Assembly: GCA_001777515.1 (NCBI GenBank)
Contig: MFEF01000003.1
Location: 1 to 53,422, forward strand
DNA length: 53,422 bases
Source of the DNA: Candidatus Doudnabacteria bacterium RIFCSPHIGHO2_01_48_18
GTDB lineage: Bacteria; Patescibacteriota; Doudnabacteria; UBA920; 2-01-FULL-46-14
Reading direction: 5' to 3'
Under the pieces are notes generated by a model. The model was not told where the DNA came from and did not search any database. It was given only the letters and a program-made list of their open reading frames with translations. The translations under genes were made by a program, and so were the position numbers. This document shows positions 46,305 through 53,422 of the stretch, in pieces (position 1 is the first letter of the stretch; each line of letters starts with the position of its first letter).

Positions 46305-49253
46305 CTATTTGACCTTGATGCCTATTACGGCAGTCCTCGAATTGCCGCTCATGTCAGTCGCAGTAACGGTAACGATATATGCCCCAGCTCTGCTCCAGGA
46401 GTGATTTAACTGATAAGGATAACCCGAGCCAAGATGCTGCACAGCCACTACGGATCCGTCGCCCCAATTTATGGTATAGACAACTGGCAATCCTTCTGGG
46501 TCAAGCGAATAGCCGCTTATTGTCTGACTGATTCCAGCTTGAAACGACTTTGGCATATTCACTGTTGGAGCAGTGGGAACAAGATTTGCAGTGACTGCAC
46601 CCTGCACAGCTGTAATGCTAAAGGAGGTGCTTCCCAAGAAACTGCCTTGTTGGCCGTTCTGCACTGTATAGACATAGGAAGTATAGCTGCCAACATCATT
46701 TGGACAAATTGAGGTATAAGTGCTCGGTACCGTAAAAACTCCATTGTTCTGAATATTGCCGTTCTTGTACTGTAGGAGCCAAATCTGTGACGACGAATAC
46801 CCATCAACCTGGAAGGTATAGGTGTCGCCGCAGCTCACTGTTGAAGTTTTAAATGGACCTTTATAAAATGCTGGACTGCCTGTTGGAGCCGGTGCAACGG
46901 CTGTTGAAGCAGGGTTGATTGTGAAGTAAGCCACACCCAGAAGGCCCCCTCTCTGACCGCTTACTACTGGATAAACGAAATTGGTATATGACCCTTCGTC
47001 CTTGTTGCAAATCGAGGTGTAGGTTGTTGGCACAGTATAGATAGCATCATAGTTCGGCGTAGATGAGCTGCCTTTGTACTGCGTGAGCCAGACCTGCGAG
47101 CCAGAGTAGCCGTCAACCTGGAAGGTATAGGTGTCGCCGCAGCTCACTGTTGAAGTTTTAAATGGACCTTTATAAAATGCTGGACTGCCTGTTGGAGCCG
47201 CAGTGGTGGCGGCCAGAATATTAAATGTGGTGTCTGACTCGTCAGTTATCGCTCCGCTCGTGGTATTCATAGTGATACGAATCTTGTATCCCGCCCCCTC
47301 ACCAGTGTACAGTGATCCACCATAGTAATATTGACCTGGAGTCCATCCTATGATTCCTGAAGGTGAATTCGCTACAAAGACGGTCTTATTTGCCTCAGCG
47401 TGCAGAGTTCCGCGGATCTGCCCGTATTGAACAAGCTGCAAAACATAGGTCGGATGACCTGAAATGTTGGACATGTCAAAGTTGACTGTGCAAGTCGTGC
47501 AGTTGGTATACCAGTTTTCCCCGCCATTCGGAGCAGTAATCCGGACTGAAGGCAGAACTGCCGGGGTATTCGTCAGATTAAACCGAAACGTTTTCGCCTG
47601 TTCCTTTATCGAACCATACCTTTGCACACACAAAGAATCGAGCCGCACTGACCCGCAATATAGCGTAACTTTTACTTCGTAAGTAATGCTTATGTCACTC
47701 GGGGCCTTGAGATTCACTGTCCAAAATCCGGTGGAAGCATCATAGCTGGCGTTCGCTGCTTCAAACGACGGATTCATCCCCACTGCAGAGTTGTACAAAT
47801 GGGCCTGGATATTAAAGCCCTCAGCGTATGAGGCAATGCTGCCGTCAGGCTCAACAGCCTTGACTTTGAAAGAAATCGGCGCCCCGGGAGCATATGAGCC
47901 TTGTTGGCCGTCCACGGAGGCAATGGAATACAGACCTGCAACCGGAGGCACTGTGGCGATAGGTGAAGCAATGGTAAATTCTGCGCTTTTCGCGTGCGCT
48001 CCCCCGCCAGCCGGAATCAAATTTATATAGTGTCTTCCAGGCTGAATAAACGAGAGGTCGCCGGGAAGTTTGTATTCATAATGCCCGCTGGTGTTTGTGG
48101 GGTATCCTTGAACCATCTGGCCGTAAAGCTGGGCAATGCTGCCGTGCCCCGTGACAGAAACGAGCTGAATCACATCCACGCCAGGCAAAGCCGGCGACCA
48201 GCGAATGTTTAGGGTGTCGCGTCCCAGAACAAGATTCTCGCCCCCGGCCGGGGAAAGCACTGAAACGGTTGATGTGGCTGCCGAGGTTGTTTCGATTGAA
48301 TTTACAGAAACATAGTAAACATTGGATGCAGAGTGGCCATAGCCATCGTTTACGTCAATCCGGACGGTATAAACTCCGGCTCTCGACCAGGTGTGACCGA
48401 CTGTGTAATCTGCTCCGGAAGCAAAGGTTTGTCTATCAGTCGAACCATCGCCCCAGGAGACGAGGTAATTGATGCTGTCCCCATCCGGATCAGCAGCTGA
48501 TATGCTAAAATTTTGAGGTATTCTTTCTCTAGTCGTTAGGTTTCCGGACAAAACCGGCAAGCTGGGACCACGTTCGCTGGTTCGGATGATCACCTCGCGG
48601 CGGCGAACTATAGCTTCCACCGGCAGCAAGCGATCAGCGTCATGGGCGAGAACGACCCGGGAAAAATCGTGGCCGTGGGAATAAAAATCCTCTACGGAAA
48701 TAAATGCGCGTCTCCCCGTTGCCGTCATTTCAAAAATAGTACCGTTGTCGTTGATGAGGGTTCCGGCCGGGTGGCGAAGCGAACTGCTGAATGGTCCAGC
48801 GCCGACAATTTCCTCACCTTCTGTCAGGTCGGCAAAGGTTTCCACGTTGGAAACCACAACATTGTCAAACGAATAGCCTAGGCCGAGAAATCCGCCAGCC
48901 GAGGTAAATCCGCGCTTTCTCCCCTCCGTTACCAGGTAAACGAGCTCATTGTCCGGACCCTTTACGAGCGTGCCGTCGCGGAAAATCATGATCGGCCCCT
49001 CGGTCAGAGCCAGGTCCTCGCTGCTGGGGACGCCGACCTGGTTAAAATTATACCCATGCGAGAAAAATACTGCCGGGGACCGAAATGCGCGCCGCTGGCC
49101 GCCGGTGATGAGAAAAACCGTGCCGTTAGCGTTGATGAGGGAGCCATCCGGGCTTTGCGCCGCGAACGCACTTTCCGCAACAAAAAAACCGGTCATCAAA
49201 ACGACTCCGGCCAGGATGAATGCAGAAAAACGCAGAAAATGCTTGTATTGCAT
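46305..49253 (-). CDS. Secreted PKD-domain surface protein
   Basis: Signal peptide-like N-terminus, PKD motifs (NWGDGS, SWSRAGVYTVRI), tandem repeat modules. Confidence 0.88.
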   Translation of the reverse strand: MQYKHFLRFSAFILAGVVLMTGFFVAESAFAAQSPDGSLINANGTVFLITGGQRRAFRSPAVFFSHGYNFNQVGVPSSEDLALTEGPIMIFRDGTLVKGPDNELVYLVTEGRKRGFTSAGGFLGLGYSFDNVVVSNVETFADLTEGEEIVGAGPFSSSLRHPAGTLINDNGTIFEMTATGRRAFISVEDFYSHGHDFSRVVLAHDADRLLPVEAIVRRREVIIRTSERGPSLPVLSGNLTTRERIPQNFSISAADPDGDSINYLVSWGDGSTDRQTFASGADYTVGHTWSRAGVYTVRIDVNDGYGHSASNVYYVSVNSIETTSAATSTVSVLSPAGGENLVLGRDTLNIRWSPALPGVDVIQLVSVTGHGSIAQLYGQMVQGYPTNTSGHYEYKLPGDLSFIQPGRHYINLIPAGGGAHAKSAEFTIASPIATVPPVAGLYSIASVDGQQGSYAPGAPISFKVKAVEPDGSIASYAEGFNIQAHLYNSAVGMNPSFEAANASYDASTGFWTVNLKAPSDISITYEVKVTLYCGSVRLDSLCVQRYGSIKEQAKTFRFNLTNTPAVLPSVRITAPNGGENWYTNCTTCTVNFDMSNISGHPTYVLQLVQYGQIRGTLHAEANKTVFVANSPSGIIGWTPGQYYYGGSLYTGEGAGYKIRITMNTTSGAITDESDTTFNILAATTAAPTGSPAFYKGPFKTSTVSCGDTYTFQVDGYSGSQVWLTQYKGSSSTPNYDAIYTVPTTYTSICNKDEGSYTNFVYPVVSGQRGGLLGVAYFTINPASTAVAPAPTGSPAFYKGPFKTSTVSCGDTYTFQVDGYSSSQIWLLQYKNGNIQNNGVFTVPSTYTSICPNDVGSYTSYVYTVQNGQQGSFLGSTSFSITAVQGAVTANLVPTAPTVNMPKSFQAGISQTISGYSLDPEGLPVVYTINWGDGSVVAVQHLGSGYPYQLNHSWSRAGAYIVTVTATDMSGNSRTAVIGIKVK
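46804..46891. repeat. 88-bp direct repeat, copy 1, within the PKD protein gene
   Basis: Identical to 47113-47200. Confidence 0.9.
47113..47200. repeat. 88-bp direct repeat, copy 2, within the PKD protein gene
   Basis: Identical to 46804-46891. Confidence 0.9.
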
Positions 49254-49373
49254 ATGTATTTAATTATTTATTTGTTTATCTCCTGTATTATAGCACAAAA
49301 AGGAGCCCTGCGCAACCGCGCGTGCGCAAATTCTGCTATAATATATTGTGCGACCTCTATTTAGAAACAAAAA

Positions 49374-50300
49374 ATGACACCACTCGAAAAATACAAAACC
49401 CAATTTCTTGAGCATCTCGAAGTGGAAAAAAACCGCTCGAGGCTCACTATCCGCAATTACGATTTGTACCTGAAGCGATTTTTAGAATTTGCCAAAGGCC
49501 GCCAGGCCAATTCCCCGGCCGCGGTCGATCTTGATCTCGTGCGCAGCTTCCGCCTCTTTCTCAACCGGCACACGGACCGTTTTGGGCGCGGCATGAAACT
49601 GCAAACGCAAACCTACCACGTCATTGCTCTGCGGTCGTTTTTAAAATACCTTTCAAAGATTGACATAAAAACCTTGGCAGCCGAAAAACTCGAGCTGCCC
49701 AAAACTCCGTCAAGGCAGGTGGCGTTCCTGGAAACCGATGACCTGGAAAAACTTTTCAAAGCGGTGGTGGCTGAAAAAAACGAACTGCGCAGATTGCGAG
49801 ACCGGGCCATACTCGAGCTTTTATTCTCCACTGGCCTGCGGGTCGCGGAAGCCGCAAATCTCAAACGCGGCCAGGTCAACCTTAAAAAAGATGAATTCTC
49901 TGTCAAAGGCAAGGGCGATAAAATCCGCGTCGTGTTCCTCTCGCCTTCGGCAAGACATGCCCTCAAATCCTACCTCGAGCGCCGTCGTGACAATTCCCCC
50001 GCCTTGTTTGCCCGTCACAACCAAGAAATAGAAATGCTCGACGAAATTCCACTCACCGCCCGCAGCATCCAGAGGCTGGTAAAAAAATATTCCCTGCTGG
50101 CTGGCATCTCGATCTCGATTACGCCACATACTCTGCGTCATACTATGGCTACCGATCTGCTGCAGGCTGGCGCGGACCTGCGCTCTGTTCAGGAAATTCT
50201 TGGCCATTCGTCAATAACTACAACGCAGATCTACACTCATCTGACAAACAAACGATTAAAAGAGATTCATCACAAGTATCACGGCAAATTTAGAAAATAA
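49374..50300 (+). CDS. xerC: Tyrosine recombinase XerC/XerD-like
   Basis: STGLRVAEAANL, TPHTLRHTMATDLLQAGADLRSVQEILGHSSITTTQIYTHLT. Confidence 0.93.
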   Translation: MTPLEKYKTQFLEHLEVEKNRSRLTIRNYDLYLKRFLEFAKGRQANSPAAVDLDLVRSFRLFLNRHTDRFGRGMKLQTQTYHVIALRSFLKYLSKIDIKTLAAEKLELPKTPSRQVAFLETDDLEKLFKAVVAEKNELRRLRDRAILELLFSTGLRVAEAANLKRGQVNLKKDEFSVKGKGDKIRVVFLSPSARHALKSYLERRRDNSPALFARHNQEIEMLDEIPLTARSIQRLVKKYSLLAGISISITPHTLRHTMATDLLQAGADLRSVQEILGHSSITTTQIYTHLTNKRLKEIHHKYHGKFRK

Positions 50301-50369
50301 TTGTGCTTTTACACATGACCTCCGTCATAAATGTTATACATAATGAACCTATCAATAAAATCGCGGTGA

Positions 50370-50405
50370 TTATCACTTGACGTTGGTGAGTGATAATAGT
50401 ATGAT
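50370..50405 (+). promoter_or_regulatory. CIRCE-like operator overlapping a sigma70-type promoter of clpB
   Basis: TTATCACTT-N9-GAGTGATAA; -35 TTGACG (50377-50382), 17 bp spacer, -10 TATGAT (50400-50405). Confidence 0.75.
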
Positions 50406-50428
50406 ACAAATTACTTAAATTTACTCTC

Positions 50429-53080
50429 ATGATTCCCCTCGACAAATTTACGCAAAAAGCCCAGGAAGCCATTGCTACTAGCCAAACCATAGCTTCGGAA
50501 TACGACCAGCAGCAAGTTGATTCTCTTCACCTTCTTTTGTCCCTCATTCAGCAGGAAGGCGGAGTGGTTGGCTCGCTTCTGGAGAAACTCAAGATTGACA
50601 CCAAGCTTTTGGAGAACCAGATCCAAAAGCATCTTCGCATCGTCCCCCAGATCGCGGCTTTTCCCTCGGGCCTGGGTCAAATTTACGTTACCCGCAACCT
50701 CAATGAGGTGCTGTCGCAATCTATGAAAGAAGCCATCAAGCTAAAAGATGACTATGTTTCGACCGAACATTTGTTCTTGGCCATTCTGGAGCGCGGGGGA
50801 CAAGCCAAACGAATCCTCGAGCAGTTCAACCTCAGCGCTGACGATGTCCTCGACAGTCTCAAGGAAATCAGAGGATCCGAACGGGTGACGAATCCGGAAC
50901 CGGAGCAAACCTATCAATCTTTAGAAAAATATACCCTAAACCTCACTGAGCTAGCCCACAAAAACAAACTTGATCCGGTTATCGGCAGGGACGCAGAGAT
51001 CAGGCGAGTCATGCAAGTACTTTCGCGGCGCACAAAAAACAACCCGGTCCTGATCGGCGAACCGGGCGTTGGAAAAACCGCGGTGGTGGAGGGCTTGGCG
51101 CAAAGGATAATCTCCGGCGATGTACCGGAGAGCCTAAAAAATAAAATCCTTCTTTCACTGGATCTGGGCGCGCTTTTGGCTGGCGCCAAGTTTCGAGGCG
51201 AATTTGAGCAACGCTTGAAATCAGTTTTGCGGGAAATTGAACGATCTTCCGGAAAAATCATTCTTTTCATAGACGAGCTGCATACAGTGGTCGGCGCCGG
51301 CGCTGCGGAAGGCGGCCTTGATGCCTCGAACATGCTCAAACCCATGCTGGCGCGCGGCTTACTCCACGCGATCGGCGCCACTACCCTGAAGGAATATCAA
51401 AAATATATAGAAAAAGACGCCGCGCTTGAGCGCCGGTTCCAGCCAATCATCATTTCCGAGCCATCAGTCGAGGACACGATTGCTATTTTGCGCGGGATCA
51501 AAGAAAAATATGAAGTTCATCACGGCGTAAAAATCACCGACGAGGCACTAATATCTGCCACGCAACTTTCCTCGCGCTATATTTCTGACAGATTCCTTCC
51601 GGATAAAGCCATTGACCTAATCGATGAAGCCGGCTCGAATCTCAGGCTTGAGATTGACAGCATGCCTGAAGAGCTTGATATGCTGACCCGTCGCATCCAG
51701 AAACTCGAAATCGAGCGGCAGGCTCTAAAACAGGAGGAATCCGAACGAGCCAATGCGGAACTGCCGCGGATTGAAAAGGAACTGGCTGAACTCCGGGAAC
51801 AAGCGCGCAACCTGCGGCTGCACTGGGAAGCTGAAAAAGAAGTCATAACGAAGATCCGCGAGAACAAAACCAAGATTGATGAGCTGAAAATGAAGGCTGA
51901 GGCCGCGGAGCGTGCCGGCGATCTGAACCGCGTTGCCGAGATTCGCTATGGCGAGCTGCCAAAGCTGACGCGCGAGATCGAAGACAAGGAACAGTACCTC
52001 ATCAGGCTGCAGAGCAAACATAAGATCTTGCGGGAAAAAGTTACCGAAGAAGATATCGCGCATGTCGTGGCGCGCTGGACCGGTGTGCCAGTGTTCAAAA
52101 TGCTGGAATCTGAAACCAAAAAACTCACGCACATGGAAACAGATCTGAAAAAAAGAATCATTGGACAGGGTGAAGCTATCGACGCGATCAGCAACGCGAT
52201 TCGAAGAAGCCGGGCAGGCATCGCTGAAGAGCGCAGGCCAATTGGTTCGTTTATCTTCATGGGGCCCACTGGGGTGGGAAAAACTGAAACCGCAAAAGCG
52301 CTCGCGGAGTTTTTGTTCAATGACGAAAGGGCTCTCGTGCGCATTGATATGTCCGAGTACAGTGAGAAACATTCTGTCTCGAAATTTATTGGTTCACCGC
52401 CAGGCTATGTCGGCTATGAAGAAGGCGGCCAGCTTACGGAGATCATCCGCAGACGACCATACAGCGTGATTCTCTTTGATGAAATCGAAAAAGCTCATCC
52501 AGAAATTTTCAATATCATGCTTCAAATATTGGATGACGGCCAGCTTACGGATGCCAAAGGTCGCGCAGTCAATTTCAAGAACACTATCATGATCATGACT
52601 TCCAACCTCGGTTCAGAAATGATTCGCACCCGCGGCCTCGGATTTACCGAAGCAAAAAAAGATAAAGAAATTCCGGAAAAAGAAATGCGCGAACGGGTCC
52701 TGGACATTCTGAACCGGCACTTTAGGCCCGAGTTTCTAAACCGCATTGATGAGATCATCATCTTCCATCCCCTATCGCGCAAGCATATCGATGACATTGT
52801 TGACCTGCAAATTGCTCTGATTCAAAAACGACTCATCGAACGCAACATCATGATCAAGGTCAAACCTGCCGCCAAAAAGGTTTTGGCAGAACGGGGTTAC
52901 GATCCTGTCTATGGTGCCCGTCCCTTAAAACGTGCACTGCAAAGAGAAATCCTCGATAAGCTCGCCTTAGCCATGATCAAGGGCGAAGTCGAAAACGGTG
53001 ACGAAATCGAAATCGACGCCAACAAAAAAGACGGTCTCATCTTCAAGACAAACAAGGTTTTGACCTCAAAAACGCGTTGA
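50429..53080 (+). CDS. clpB: ATP-dependent chaperone ClpB-type AAA+ protein
   Basis: Clp N domain; two Walker A motifs ([18 protein letters not shown]); coiled-coil middle domain. Confidence 0.95.
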   Translation: MIPLDKFTQKAQEAIATSQTIASEYDQQQVDSLHLLLSLIQQEGGVVGSLLEKLKIDTKLLENQIQKHLRIVPQIAAFPSGLGQIYVTRNLNEVLSQSMKEAIKLKDDYVSTEHLFLAILERGGQAKRILEQFNLSADDVLDSLKEIRGSERVTNPEPEQTYQSLEKYTLNLTELAHKNKLDPVIGRDAEIRRVMQVLSRRTKNNPVLIGEPGVGKTAVVEGLAQRIISGDVPESLKNKILLSLDLGALLAGAKFRGEFEQRLKSVLREIERSSGKIILFIDELHTVVGAGAAEGGLDASNMLKPMLARGLLHAIGATTLKEYQKYIEKDAALERRFQPIIISEPSVEDTIAILRGIKEKYEVHHGVKITDEALISATQLSSRYISDRFLPDKAIDLIDEAGSNLRLEIDSMPEELDMLTRRIQKLEIERQALKQEESERANAELPRIEKELAELREQARNLRLHWEAEKEVITKIRENKTKIDELKMKAEAAERAGDLNRVAEIRYGELPKLTREIEDKEQYLIRLQSKHKILREKVTEEDIAHVVARWTGVPVFKMLESETKKLTHMETDLKKRIIGQGEAIDAISNAIRRSRAGIAEERRPIGSFIFMGPTGVGKTETAKALAEFLFNDERALVRIDMSEYSEKHSVSKFIGSPPGYVGYEEGGQLTEIIRRRPYSVILFDEIEKAHPEIFNIMLQILDDGQLTDAKGRAVNFKNTIMIMTSNLGSEMIRTRGLGFTEAKKDKEIPEKEMRERVLDILNRHFRPEFLNRIDEIIIFHPLSRKHIDDIVDLQIALIQKRLIERNIMIKVKPAAKKVLAERGYDPVYGARPLKRALQREILDKLALAMIKGEVENGDEIEIDANKKDGLIFKTNKVLTSKTR

Positions 53081-53100
53081 CGAAACGACAGGATCCGACC

Positions 53101-53128
53101 AAAAAAACCGCTCAGCAGGGCGGTTTTT
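53101..53128 (+). terminator. Terminator after clpB
   Basis: AAAACCGC...GCGGTTTTT. Confidence 0.7.
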
Positions 53129-53150
53129 GCTTGCCTGGCAGTAACAAGTC

Positions 53151-53179
53151 TTGACTTTTTTCGTCTTTTGTGCTACTAT
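53151..53179 (+). promoter_or_regulatory. Sigma70-type promoter
   Basis: TTGACT-N17-TACTAT upstream of the secreted protein ORF. Confidence 0.65.
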
Positions 53180-53258
53180 TTATGGTTTACGATTAGAACT
53201 ACATTTTTCGGAAATTCACGTTCCTTTCAAGATCTCACGTCCATAGGAGGATATTCAA

Positions 53259-53422
53259 ATGAAGAAAGTGTTTTTGCTCACAGTACTGCTGTTTGTTATT
53301 ACTGCCCCGCTGTTTGCGCAAAAGGCACAGCAAGAAGCCGGGCAGATTGCCGCAGCTACTTCGCTGTCTTTCCCTATACCGTCGCCGCGAGTCATTATCA
53401 ATGACACGGAAAATGATACGTG
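53259..53422 (+). CDS. Secreted protein, partial at window edge
   Basis: AGGAGG RBS, MKKVFLLTVLLFVITAPLFAQ signal peptide, open to the window end. Confidence 0.75.
   Translation, partial: MKKVFLLTVLLFVITAPLFAQKAQQEAGQIAAATSLSFPIPSPRVIINDTENDT

Noticed and set aside
49374-50300. XerC/D-like recombinase as an integrase of a mobile element
   Set aside because: No flanking att-like repeats, tRNA junction or phage genes were seen; it may simply be the chromosomal Xer.

Overview
This 53.4 kb window is gene-dense and mostly minus-strand. It looks like a Patescibacteria/CPR-type genome; that is an inference from gene content and protein style, not a phylogenetic result. Housekeeping content includes the str operon (rpsL-rpsG-fusA), rpmB, rpsO-pnp, leuS, metG, glyS, tgt, glyA, uppP, parB, purC with a purE-like gene, a xerC/D-like recombinase and clpB. 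There are two clear tRNA genes, Pro(GGG) and Leu(CAA), and one atypical tRNA-like gene. Accessory content includes three prepilin genes, a PKD-repeat surface protein, an MNT/HEPN toxin-antitoxin pair, a PAS kinase with response regulator, and a CdaR/PucR-like regulator. The strongest unusual observations are: (1) a leucyl-tRNA synthetase with a complete RBBP9/YdeN-like alpha/beta-hydrolase domain, with apparent Ser-Asp-His triad, inserted at the start of the CP1 editing domain; (2) a rearranged diversity-generating retroelement remnant, with a target gene carrying an Asn-rich variable region, an inverted avd and a ~50-aa reverse transcriptase fragment; (3) two identical 98-bp MITE-like elements with 13-bp terminal inverted repeats and TAAA target duplications, one splitting a PAP2 phosphatase gene that precise excision would restore; (4) palindromic repeats inserted in frame in sua5 and probably in an M24 peptidase; (5) a 16-20 bp palindrome family bracketing a PaaX/Cas2-like gene; (6) a CIRCE-like operator overlapping the clpB promoter. 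All calls come from reading the sequence and supplied ORFs; no database search was run.
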